A stretch of DNA of 64,000 bases from Volvariella volvacea V23 (taxonomy: Eukaryota; Basidiomycota; Agaricomycetes; Agaricales; Pluteaceae): positions 468,294-532,293 of the forward strand of contig KB722740.1 of the NCBI GenBank assembly GCA_000349905.1, given 5' to 3'. Positions 36,888 to 47,133 of the stretch are shown one piece after another. The position numbers were made by a program, and so were the translations under genes. How positions within the stretch are numbered: position 1 is the first letter of the stretch; every line of letters starts with the position of its first letter. Under the pieces are notes generated by a model. The model was given only the letters and a program-made list of their open reading frames with translations, made no database searches and was not told where the DNA came from.

Positions 36888-38632
36888 TCATAGCAGGTGT
36901 TTCCAGCCTGCTTCACCCGTTTTCTTGACGAGGCGTTTGACCTCTTGTGAGCGAGCACGGGTTGTAACCAATAGGGTATCGGGCATATCCACAATGACGA
37001 GATCGTCAACTCCCAGGCATGTGATGAGACGTCCAGATCCTGGGACTACAATACCGCCTGCGACTTGCTCCGTGAGGACTGGCGGACAAGATGTATTAAA
37101 TTGATAATCATCAGCTGGACATCATTAATCTCACCAAGAGCGTTGTCACCGAGTACACGAGGCTGATTCAACTCTGCAGGCAAGAGGTCTGCGAGAGACG
37201 AGAAGTCACCAACATCATCCCAACCTACAGAGCTGCGATTAGCCTTGGCACGAATAGCTAATTTGGGACGCACCAAAGGTTGCAGGGACAACAGCCACGC
37301 GACTATCAGCAGCGGCAGGCTCAGCCACAGCATTATCAATAGGGATCTTCTCCAGCGTGTGCCATATTTGACCTAACACGGCTTGCCTTGCATTTTCATC
37401 ATCCCAAACGGCAGCAATCCTTGTCAGGCCTTCATGAAGAGCCGGACGGTATTTCTCCAGCAATTCCAGTAAAAATGTGGCCTTGGTTACGAACATACCA
37501 GCATTCCATCGATAGTTACCAGTTGCGATATACGCCGCAGCCGTGCGAGCATCTGGTTTTTCCTTGAAGTTGGAAACCAGTCGAGCGTTCGGCGCTTCGC
37601 TAAAGCCCAGTTTATCGCCAAGACGAATGTAACCGAAGCCAGTGGATGGGTGTGATGGGGCTATGCCAATGGTAACTAAATAGTCCTTTCGGGCAACCTC
37701 CACCGCCTCTGCGACAGCAGAGAGGAAGGCATCATCACCGGAAATCATATGATCAGCGGCAAATGATCCAATAATAGCCTCAGGATCTCTGTTGGCCAAG
37801 ATGGCCGCAGCAAGACCGATAGCAGCCATGGAATCCTTTGGTCCGGGTTCGGTGAATAAATTCTGGGGTAACAAGTCAGGAAGTTGGTCACGTATGGCCT
37901 TTACGTGACCAGGGCCAGCAACGATAGTTGTACGTGTAGGCGAAGTGAGCGGGATAAGACGGTCCCAGGTGGCCTGAATCAAAGAACGCCCCTTCAGAGT
38001 TAAATCGAGCAAGAATTTGGGATGGCCTTCGCGGGAAAGTGGCCACAAACGGGTTCCAGCCCCTCCTGCAGGAATAACCACGTAGAAGCCAGGAATGTCA
38101 CGATGGCCGAACGGGAATGCAGTAAGACTATTGTCACCAAGGGGAGACGGTCGGTATGCGGTTGGGGTATCATTATTTGCAGCGATTGAGGGTATGCTAT
38201 GTGTTAGGAACGGGGACAGCTTGACACCGCGGAGTTGTGGACTAGGAGGTGCGGGGGTCATGAAACCGGGAGTTCCATTTCTGAAGCCGTACTACAAGAG
38301 GTATGTGTAAGTGATGGGAATGCTGTCGAATAAGCTGGACGGTGGGGAATCAAGGAGTGAAAGGAGGTAAGCTCACTTGGAGACCTTCACGGACTTGTCG
38401 CTCCAAGGCAGAATTGGCGATGCGAAGCTCTGCACACTCCTGACGGAGCTCAGATATCTCCAGTTGCTAGAGATGAGACAATAGGCATGTTAACTCTTGT
38501 AAGTAATTAACACAAATTAGCACATACGGATTTGTGTAGGGCTTGCATTATTTGCTGAAACATGCCCTCAACAACGGAGAGCGAAGGCGCTGGGCCACTG
38601 AGAGGCGGGGCAAGCCCGTTAGGAATGGACAT
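36888..38632 (-). CDS. Bacterial-type mannose-1-phosphate guanylyltransferase with N-terminal coiled coil
   Basis: Predicted to make GDP-mannose from mannose-1-phosphate and GTP. Five exons (38528-38632, 38377-38466, 37274-38291, 37135-37224, 36888-37078) sum to 1,494 nt, or 497 residues. The first 65 residues form a leader with a helical heptad stretch (LEISELRQECAELRIANSAL). The catalytic part has VVIPAGGAGTRLWPLSR, IGSFAADHMISGDDAF, the substrate-loop motif FKEKPDARTAAAY, GNYRWNAGMFV and WDDVGDFSSLADLL. This layout matches the bacterial ManC-like class, especially that of actinobacteria. It does not match the usual fungal Psa1/Mpg1 enzyme, which has a shorter nucleotidyltransferase and a hexapeptide C-terminus. 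The catalytic part is mostly one exon; the coiled-coil leader is carried on two small exons. Transfer from bacteria is inferred, not proved. Confidence 0.88.
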
Positions 38633-39126
38633 TATGGAGACACGGGGAAGAAGTATGGGGGGATAATTGTGGAAGAGGGGACGGGGACGACGGTGCAGGC
38701 TAATTTATGCAAAACAAGATTGCCCCTCCGTTTCGGACTTTGCCGTGCACACGCCCGGAGAGGGATCACCAGCAACTCCAAGCTCCCAGACCGATTTGCC
38801 AACCGAACAGATCACCTGGTTGTTCGCCTGGAGCACTCTACATCACCTTGTAAAGGCCCGGTGATATTCCAATTCCCTTGTCTCTCCGACGCCGTGGCTC
38901 GTGTCGTTATGTGGTACCGCCACATCGGTCTCATATGACACCTCACTGATTTCGAGCCAGCCACGTTCTTGTAGTAATGTGTTACCTATCATATTCCAAG
39001 GAAACAAGTCCATCCAGATCCTATGTACATGAAGATTTTCCCGTACCGACCCCACCTCCAACCGCAGTCGCTGCGCAGCAGGGCCATGAGGGAATATCAC
39101 CAATTCCTCATTACGACTACCCTCAT
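38633..39126. other. Intergenic, promoter side of the guanylyltransferase gene
   Basis: A 494-bp spacer between two minus-strand genes. Minus-strand frames here (for example CSVGKSVWELGVAGDPSPG near 38730-38790) look somewhat protein-like but have no start, stop or splice context that I could settle. Confidence 0.35.
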
Positions 39127-40545
39127 TCAATCGCTTTCAAACTCGATTTCCTCGTACCTTCTCGCCTTCTTACTGGGGTTGGCTAATGATGCACCCTTCA
39201 ATGGGCGTGGTGGTACCGGAACTGCCTCTGTCAAACGGCGTGTCAACCGAGGGGTGCGAAAAAGAGTTAAGATTAACACTGGTCCAAAAACAGAAGAAAC
39301 AAGGAAAGGGGGTGGCAGCGCTCGATGCGAGCTTTCGTGATCGACGTGTGAGATGGAGAGGGGTTACGTACTGCGTTCGGGTGTGCCAGTTTTGACGCGC
39401 GGTTGCTGTACTTTCTGACGGTCAACCTCGGCTTTTAGACTCCTGATTTCTTCGTGAGCTCTCTTCACAGCAGTTCTACCCGGTGAACCTTCACGAAGAC
39501 CCTCATCCTTGCGTGTTGGAGTAGCTGCTGGGGGCGTGCTAGGTTTCGTTTTCACCGGTGTTGGGGTCGCTATGCGGGGTGATGCTGGAGCTGGAACTGC
39601 GGCTGCACACGTGTAAGAAGGGTGAAATGTGAAACATTCAGATCTTTGATGAGGGAACGGGGAAGGAAGAAGAGGTACCTAGGTTAGAAAAGGAAGGGAG
39701 TGAGAACCAAAGATCCGGCATGACATGCCCCACACACCTGAAGCAGCAGATGGAGCAGATGTTGAAGTCAACAGTGACGAAGGTAGGTTGAATGTTGGAA
39801 ACGCGGTTGGGTGCAAGTGGCACTTTCTGGACTGTGCCTGCAGTCCAATCTGGAATGGCAATCGTAACCCCATTTGCACAAACTAGGTGCAGGACATAAT
39901 TACCTCGAAAAACACCGAAGTGGCATAGGCTGCAGCCTCGACTCCAGTCAGTTCAGTCAATGGGATTTGCAGAGGTTTCTTCGATGTTGGACCGAACGTC
40001 AGCTATTTCAACCGAGGTTTAATTACGATTTGCAATTTCGATCATGGTCATGAGGGATGCCGATGAACGTGAACGTGAGGACAGGTGCATGCGTGTGAGA
40101 GACGGGCAGGTCAGGTCAGTGTGACATAGAAATCGGAATCAAATAAGAGGTATACATTGATATTCGCACCAGGTAGTGGAGTCCAGTCTCCAATACACAG
40201 GTCCCCTTGCACAAAAGTTTCTACGAGGTCGTTGGCAAATGATTCAATGACCTTTTCACTTGCCATTACACCCTGTATGAGAGATTTACAGAGGCACGAG
40301 CGGTGAGCATCACGAGCGAAGTCGTGGAGATTTAGATGAATTCCAGCACGAACAATGACCTGCTGAATGTCCTCAGCCTCCCATATGCTCCTCCACCACC
40401 TCCCCTGGCGACCCATTAACCCAACATGAAGCCTCCATTGGTTGTTCGCAACGCCTGATAGAACCACAAACTTCGATACCCCTTGGTATATGACTTGTAT
40501 CAGCTGATCGAGACCTGTAAAGTGTGAAAACATGTCCGAAGCCAT
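39127..40545 (-). CDS. XRCC4/XLF/PAXX-like protein (candidate end-joining factor)
   Basis: Five exons (40156-40545, 39904-40002, 39738-39849, 39372-39602, 39127-39227) sum to 933 nt, or 310 residues. The N-terminal part (SKFVVLSGVANNQWRLHVGL, RWWRSIWEAEDI, FVQGDLCIGDWTPLPGANIN joined to LTFGPTSKKPLQIPLTEL) has the spacing of the XRCC4-superfamily head: W...W..D..., then a late G-x-L-x-I-G-D-W strand. A helical stretch (VEAAAYATSVFFE; then AHEEIRSLKAEVDRQK) follows. The tail is disordered and Pro/Thr-rich. The extreme C-terminus reads KKARRYEEIEFESD: a basic cluster, then an acidic-aromatic end, the layout of Ku-binding tails in PAXX. The superfamily call is from recalled pattern only and is tentative; the gene model itself is firmer. 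Confidence 0.55.
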
Positions 40546-40806
40546 CGTGCTCGATGTACGGTAACAAGGTATCTTTGACCCTTAAGGCCACAGGGCAGAA
40601 CTTTAGCCTGAGCGCGCCGTGTCATTGTCCATTGCTGGTGGATGAGAAACACGTGATCTTGGCGCGTCTAAAACACTGATGGAATGCAGAAAACTTATCG
40701 CAATGAACCCTTTGACGATAACGACATTTATACAATTGGTACAGCTCCAATAGATGAGCTAGCAATTTCCTCCAACTCATCTCTACTTGATCTCGTTCTG
40801 GATCAC

Positions 40807-41706
40807 TCATGTGTGCTTCTCGACTTTGCTCTTGACATCGCCAGCCGTCTCCGCAACCTTTTGAGCACCTTGCTTCTTCTTCTCCTCCGCTGAACTCCTA
40901 CCCCAGCCGAGCCAGCTGAACCAGCCTCTCTTCACGTCATCTACTTCCTTATCGACGCCTTCTTCCGCTGCCGTTGCAGTCTCATCCACCTTAGATCTCA
41001 CATCCTTGTAAAGCTGTTCCGTCGATTGTCGGGCACTGGACAATGAATCTTGAGCCGAAGTCTTGTACTGCTCGTATTTCGACTCTACGCCAGAGACCGC
41101 GTCGCGAGCGCGCTTTTCAACGTCGTCGACCGCTTTATCGGCTTTTCCGCGTGCAGCAGAAAATTGGGCGTCACCATCACGCTATGATAAAAAAAAAAGG
41201 AAGAGAAGAAAGAAGTCAGACAAACAAAATAAGCTAGCAATGGTGGAATTTGAGATGGTCTAACAGATTCATTTACCTTGATGTCATCGACCTTCTTCTG
41301 TGCGGACTGATATGCTTCCCCGGCTGCAACACGCCCAGCCTCTGCGGCCTCTCTGGCGTGTCGCTTCATCTCATCTTCTTCTGCTTTAGCCTTTTGCCTC
41401 TGCTTCTCGACAGTGGGCTCATTGCTGTAGTACCAATATAATGCTGCTGCACCAGCAGCGGCCACTGCGAAATAGAATGGTCCGTTTGAAGGTTTGTCTG
41501 GTGCTGGACCTGCACGAGTACCAGGGTCTTGTTGACTTGTAGGTTTCGAGGTGGTAATATGGCGTTTGGATGTTACAACCTACATTATGAGGTATGAAAC
41601 ATGATAGCGATAAGACAGAGATTCATCTCACAGGACGCAAACGCGCTACGTGGCCCACGTATCCTGGTCTTAGTTGGCTGAGCTTTGTGGCTTGAGAGCG
41701 AAGCAT
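40807..41706 (-). CDS. Mitochondrial-type single-TM protein with amphipathic Ala/Lys/Glu repeats
   Basis: Start at 41706: MLRSQATKLSQLRPGYVGHV is Arg-rich without acids, a likely mitochondrial presequence. An intron joins this to VVTSKRHITTSKPTSQQ. A single TM (YFAVAAAGAAALYWYY) is followed by long charged helices (VEKQRQKAKAEEDEMKRHAR; DKAVDDVEKRARDAV; QLYKDVRSKVDETATAAEEG) in an 11-mer-like pattern as in LEA or apolipoprotein-type proteins. A GWFSWLGWG segment comes near the end. Similar fungal proteins are often named calcofluor white hypersensitive protein, but the role is not established. Two introns; the stop is at 40807. Confidence 0.7.
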
Positions 41707-41970
41707 GTCGGGTTACGGATGCGTTAAGAAGTGAAGCTCGAGCTGATGATATAGCGATACGGATAACCTTGTACCTTTGTTGGAATCGCGCTCTTATTGC
41801 ATTTTGTCGCAGTGTGTGATGACGAATATGACGTAGGAGGTGAGCACCACAGATACGCAACCTCAAATAGGGGTAAATAGCGGGAAAATTAGGTGGATTA
41901 AGCACTACACGACAGCGAGTAGTACATGTAATAAAGGCGTAATGACTGTAAGCGACGAGAATAGAGACCA

Positions 41971-42414
41971 CTAGAGGTCGATCATAATTGGTGTGCAGCC
42001 AACAGCGACAACAGCGTCTGGGAGGTTGTCAGTCAGAGAAGGTAACCGGAAGGACAAGGAAGCCTTACTGAAGTTGTTATTTTGGCAGCAGAATGGATGC
42101 GCTTTGCTGCTCATTGAAATGAACATGCCATACCAACCCAACGAAGAATATAGCGTTGCTCACCACTTGTTACCAGCACCAATACCACCGACGGTAAGGG
42201 GGCTGCACTGAGTACCGATTACACCAGTCAGGCCGTCAGCAGACATGCTTAACAGGCTGAGTTCGTGCTTTGCAGCCTCGGAATGAACGTCGTGGACTTC
42301 GTTGCAGCATTTGATGTTTCCGGTGTTGCAACTTCCATAGTAGTCGGAGGAAGGTGCAGCGGCGACAAAGGTAACGAGAGCGGCGAGGAAGAAAGCAGCA
42401 GGCTTGAAGAACAT
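41971..42414 (-). CDS. Class I hydrophobin
   Basis: A small secreted protein that self-assembles at air-water interfaces and coats aerial hyphae and fruiting bodies. Three exons (42164-42414, 42069-42106, 41971-42017) total 336 nt, or 111 residues. MFFKPAAFFLAALVTFVAAA is the signal peptide. The eight cysteines follow the hydrophobin order: SCNTGNIKCCNE, then GTQCSPLTVGG, then NKCKAHPFCCQNNNF, then VGCTPIMIDL. That is C-CC-C-C-CC-C, with a long C3-C4 loop typical of class I. A TATA box lies about 80 bp upstream. The nearest gene upstream is the divergent nicotinamide riboside kinase. Confidence 0.95.
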
Positions 42415-43039
42415 GATGGCAGTAGGGACTGTAGGGGAAGGCAGAGCTTAGGTGGGTAGTACTTTTGGGTTGTTGAGGCTTGAAGCACAGGCCCTTTTAT
42501 ATCCGGTCCTCAGCCGTCCCTATTGATAGCAAGCGAATTAGAGCCTTCAAACAAAGGTTCCGCCCGTCGATTATGCTCCAAAGACAAACCAAAAAATATC
42601 CTTAGCAGGGACGAGAGGCTCGAGCGCTCGCTTCTGGCCTACGGAATATGTCGGTTATGTAAGCGTGTCCTAGCGTTGGTGTCCAAGATAGTGGGGTGCA
42701 AAAAACACCAAAAATATGTCTCTGATGGGACGTGAATCCATTGGCCCAGCTTGAAGTCGAGATTTCGAAGTACTCGAGAGCGTCAGGTTGCAGTTGCACG
42801 TGAAATGCACGGGGGACAGCCGGAGTACGAAACGTGAAACGCGATCGATTTGAAATAAGCTCGCGAACTCGGCTCGGATAAAAGTGTTTGAGGCTGGATC
42901 TTCACCTTCTGGCGTCGCGGAGGCGGCTGTTGTCAGTACATTGACGCCCAGGAGCTTGACGCTGCCATCGATGTGACGCGTGACCACCTTGATTTCATCC
43001 TACACTCGTACAGTGCCTAGACATTTGAATCCGTTGGCG
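42415..43039. promoter_or_regulatory. Divergent intergenic region, hydrophobin / NRK
   Basis: 625 bp between two start codons facing away from each other; it must contain both promoters. The hydrophobin TATA box is the only element recognised. Confidence 0.5.
42494..42501 (-). promoter_or_regulatory. TATA box of the hydrophobin gene
   Basis: On the minus strand the sequence reads tataaaag, about 80 bp upstream of the hydrophobin start codon, as expected for a highly expressed gene. Confidence 0.7.
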
Positions 43040-44400
43040 ATGGCCCAGATCTCTGGTGACGCACCGGTGAAGCAAAGAGTGATTATAGTGGGTGTTGGGT
43101 GAGTTGCATCCCGTCATATTGACGATCAACTCTCAAGCCCCGATCACTGGCAGAGGCGCCTCCTCTTGCGGAAAGACCACTCTGGCGAAACATCTCAAGA
43201 CTATTCTGCCAGACAGTATCATCATACACCAGGATGTAGGCCTTCGTGTAGTTGTTGCTCTTGCTTCATATCGACAAGTGACTGTTTCTTATAGGACTTT
43301 GCACCTGTGGGTCATTATTGCCTATATTGCCGCGCATGATTGGCGCGCATGGCAGAATGATCAAGCTTACTCCCCGGAATGTAGCCCCAAAGACTGGTTC
43401 CTATTCACCCAATTTATCAAGTCCAAGACTGGGATGCAGCACCAGGGGCGATTCAATGGCCGCGGATGATTAAGTTCCTGCGGGAAGTGAAGGAAACGGG
43501 CATAATCCCGTCTGACCATTACAGTCATGATCATTTGAATGAGCAGAGGGACATTCCGTTGGCGGCAGGAGTCAAAGAAAAGTGGGCGGAGGTATTCCAG
43601 CAATTGAAAGTCGAACGGGAACAGGCCGGAAAGGAGAAAATTATATGGGGATTGGTGGACGGATTTTTGTTGTTCTGGCATCAGGCAAGTATTGACCCAC
43701 ATCTCCATGTGCTCGCCTGTTGGTGGTCCGCGGCTAAAGTACAAAAACTTGCACTGTTGTGCTCGGTGATTCGACTTTGTAGGAGGTTATCGACCAATTG
43801 GACGTCCCCGTCCTCCTGCGGGTTCCGCATGATGTGATAAAGCAAAGGAGACACGAAAGACATGGCTATCATACGGCTGGTGAGAATCCATTCCACAAAT
43901 ACGCGCGCTCCGCTTTTTTCCACTCACGTCTACGCGAAATTGTATTGACCCTCCTGCTTCTTTTCTACCTTCCCTTGGCCCATGACGTGCCCGTCGTCCC
44001 TCTGAATGACAACACGACATGAAAACAATCTAACCCATGGCTTCTTGTTCGCTGTGGATTCCGTCGCTCTTCGCGTTGACACCTTTCGATCTTAACCCCG
44101 CACTGGCATGGACAACGACAAATCCACTCTTCCTCCATCGCGGCTGTCCGAAATGGAGTTCAATCCGACCCAGAGGGCGCAATCTGGAGGGATCCTCCGC
44201 ACTACTGGGAGCAGATCGTATACCCGGCATATGTGGATGCACACCGCGACCTGTTCGTGGACGGGGACGTGGAGAACGGGGCGCTCAACGGCAACAAAGT
44301 CAAGGGGTTGGTGTTGCTGGAGGCACTTGAGCTGAGCATGAGCGACATGGTGGACCGGTGCTGCGAGGTCTTGCGCGAGACGGCCCAAAAGGATTTGTAG
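43040..44400 (+). CDS. NRK1: Nicotinamide riboside kinase
   Basis: Phosphorylates nicotinamide riboside to NMN in NAD salvage. The start at 43040 reads MAQISGDAPVKQRVIIVGVG; an intron at 43099-43153 completes the P-loop GGASSCGKTTLAKHL. IIIHQD follows, then MIKFLREVKETGIIPSDHYS, WGLVDGFLLFWHQ and VPVLLRVPHDVIKQRRHERH. A 294-bp intron (43880-44173), five times the usual length here, separates HGYHTA from EGAIWRDPPHYWEQIVYPAY, the family C-terminal block. The end is ETAQKDL. The neighbour downstream on the same strand is an NADH-linked fumarate reductase, which may be coincidence. Confidence 0.9.
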
Positions 44401-44668
44401 AGAATATGTCGGGTGTAGGAGATTAGGCACATGTATACCAATTTCCCTTGATTTTCTGCCAGCCAATGCCGGCGTGTGGATTAACCGCCAGTTACCATAA
44501 ATGGGAGCTTTGGCGGTCCGGGCAAATCAGAAAATGGCATCACGTTTATCACATGTCTCATCCGCTCTCGACCACAACCCCGTGATTGGTCCTATAAGAA
44601 TCCCCGGTCACAATCATCGCTCTCTCAAGTTCTCCCTCCACCTTCTTCCCCACATTACCACTCAAAAT

Positions 44669-46750
44669 ATGGCACAAGTCATCGTAGTTGGTGGTGGTCT
44701 TGCTGGTCTCTCTGCCGCACACACTGTCTTGGAGCGTGGCGGCAATGTCCTATTGCTCGACAAGCAACCGTAAGTATCGCTTGTCCTCCCCGCAAATGCG
44801 AGCGCAACCAACCCCGACTTCAGATTCATGGGAGGCAACTCCACAAAGGCTACTTCCGGAATCAACGGCGCCGGAACTCAGACACAGCAGGATCTCAATA
44901 TCCCAGATAGCGCCAGAATTTTCTTTGAGGACACCAAGCGATCTGTAAGGACTCTGCCACCGTTTTTGCCTATCCGTCGGACTCATCTATCCTTGCCTAG
45001 GCTCGTGATCTCGCCCGAGACGATTTGATTCGAGTGCTGACCGGTCGATCCGGAGATGCCGTCAACTGGCTTCAAGACAAATTCGCCCTCGACCTTTCCA
45101 AGGTTTCTCGTCTTGGCGGACACAGCCAACCTCGTACCCACCGAGGCAATGCCCAGTTCCCTGGCATGGTGTGTCGCGATGTCCACTCCGCTTTATGGCC
45201 GGTCTGACATTTCCCCTCTTTGACAGGTCATTACCTATGCTCAGATGGAACGCCTCGAAGACCTTGCAGTCAGCAACCCTGAGCGAGTTGTCATTCACAA
45301 GAAGGCGCGTGTAACGAAACTCATCAAGGACGATTCCGGTGCTGTCATTGGTGTCGAGTACCTTCGCAATGGCAAGACAGAGATCGCTTACGGTCCCGTC
45401 ATCCTTGCTACTGGTGGTTATGCTGCCGACTTCACCGAAGACTCCCTCCTCAAGAAGCACCGCCCCGAGTTTTGGGATCTTCCTACTACCAATGGCGAAC
45501 ACTGCACCGGTGATGGCCAAAAGCTCGCCATGGCTATTGGTGCCAGTGCCATCGACTTGGAGAAGGTCCAAGTTCACCCCACTGGTCTCGTTGACCCCAA
45601 TGATCCCAACGCAAAGGTCAAGTTCTTGGCTGCTGAGGCATTGCGTGGTGTTGGTGGTCTCTTGTTGGATAACACTGGCAAGCGATTCGTTGATGAGCTT
45701 CAACACCGTGATTACGTTACTGGCAAGATTTGGGAGAATGGCAAGGTTGGTTTACTAGCTCTGTTTTCTCTGGCCACACATATTGACATGTTTATAGTAT
45801 CCCATTCGCCTCGTCCTCAATGGTGCTGCTTCTAAGGAAATCGAATGGCACTGCAAGCACTACGTTGGTCGTGGCCTCATGAAGCGCTTCGATAGCGGTG
45901 CAGCCCTCGCCAAGGAGTTTGGTCTTGCCCCCGAAGTCCTCAAGAAGACATTTGATGATTACAATCAAAGCGTTCGCACCAAGAAGGATCCCTTCGGCAA
46001 GAAGGTTAGTCTATCGTCACACCGTTGGCACTGATTACTGATGACACCCGCAGTTCTTCCAAGGAGAGTGGAGTTTTAACGACTTCTTCCACGTTGCCAT
46101 CATGACGCCCGTCCTCCACTACACCATGGGTGGTCTTGAAATCGACTCCGAGTCCCGAGTTGTTGGCAAGTCTGGCAAGCCTATTCCTGGTCTCTTCGCT
46201 GCTGGTGAGGTCGCCGGTGGTGTTCACGGTGCTAACCGACTTGGTGGCTCCTCACTCCTCGGATGTGTCGTCTTCGGACGCGTATCCGGTGATTCAGCTG
46301 CTGCGTATCTGCTTCAGACGACAAGCGCCGCTGTGCAGAAGGCAGGAGGTCGTCTTGGCGCTCTCGCAGGCCAATTGGGTTCCGGTTCGTCAAGTGCACC
46401 AGCTGCCGCCACTACTCCTGCCGCCGCACCCGCTGCACCTGTAGGCAAGTCTGCAGCTAAGGAGTTCACTGCGGCGGAGGTCGCCAAGCACAACAAGAAG
46501 GATGATGTTTGGGTGATTATCGATGGTCAAGTACTAGATGTGACTAGCGTATGTGTAATTTTCTCGTCGAAAAGTTTTCCAGTTTTGGCTTATGCTTTTC
46601 TGCTAGTTCCTTCCTGATCACCCTGGAGGCGAGAAGGCCATCCTACTCTACGCTGGTCGCGATGCCACTGAGGAGTTCAATATGCTCCACGATCCTAAGG
46701 TCATTCCTCGATACGCACCAGACTCTGTGATTGGAAAAGTCAAGCCATGA
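44669..46750 (+). CDS. Soluble fumarate reductase fused to cytochrome b5 domain
   Basis: An FAD enzyme of the Osm1/Frd1 type that reduces fumarate to succinate and reoxidises FADH2/NADH when oxygen is low. [20 protein letters not shown] is the dinucleotide fold. Exons follow with [64 protein letters not shown] and [19 protein letters not shown], all flavin- and substrate-site blocks of the family. An Ala/Pro linker leads to a cytochrome b5 domain ([20 protein letters not shown]; heme ligand in [10 protein letters not shown], second His in NMLHDP). The b5 fusion occurs in many filamentous fungi but not in yeast Frd1. No N-terminal signal is seen, so a cytosolic location is likely. About six introns. 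Confidence 0.93.
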
Positions 46751-47133
46751 AATGACGATGCACTTGTACCCACGGATTGATTGTTTCTCAAAAGCATAGA
46801 TGCTCGAGTACATCTCAGTGCATGTCCGACACATCTTTTTACTTATCTATATCCTGCACTCTGAATTGTATTAGTACTTTCCAATCATAGCATTGTAATT
46901 TGAGGGTGTTGTCCTTGCTAGTGTGCGCAAGGGTGTCTGGAAGTCTCGGCATTTTCAGCCCAATCACATTGGAACCTGCATGCGGTTGCTTGCCCATTAC
47001 CATGCAGCTTCAAAATAACGCCTTCTGACATCAATATAGTAATACTTTCCGATAATGTGGATAATGTGCAAACCATAACCAATCGTCTCCTCTTTGCTTC
47101 TGTCCTTCACGTTCCACACGTCGCGGCTGCTCA
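46751..47133. other. Intergenic, no gene seen
   Basis: A 383-bp spacer between two plus-strand genes, expected to hold the fumarate reductase 3' flank and the dipeptidase promoter. Confidence 0.5.

Noticed and set aside
40111..40155. In-frame stop after DSDFYVTLT as the end of a short gene
   Set aside because: A donor at 40155 and the following exons give a longer model whose total length is a whole number of codons and which continues the domain.
44037..44173. Plus-strand frame beginning MASCSLWIPSLF
   Set aside because: It lies within the long intron of the riboside kinase gene and runs out of frame into its last exon.
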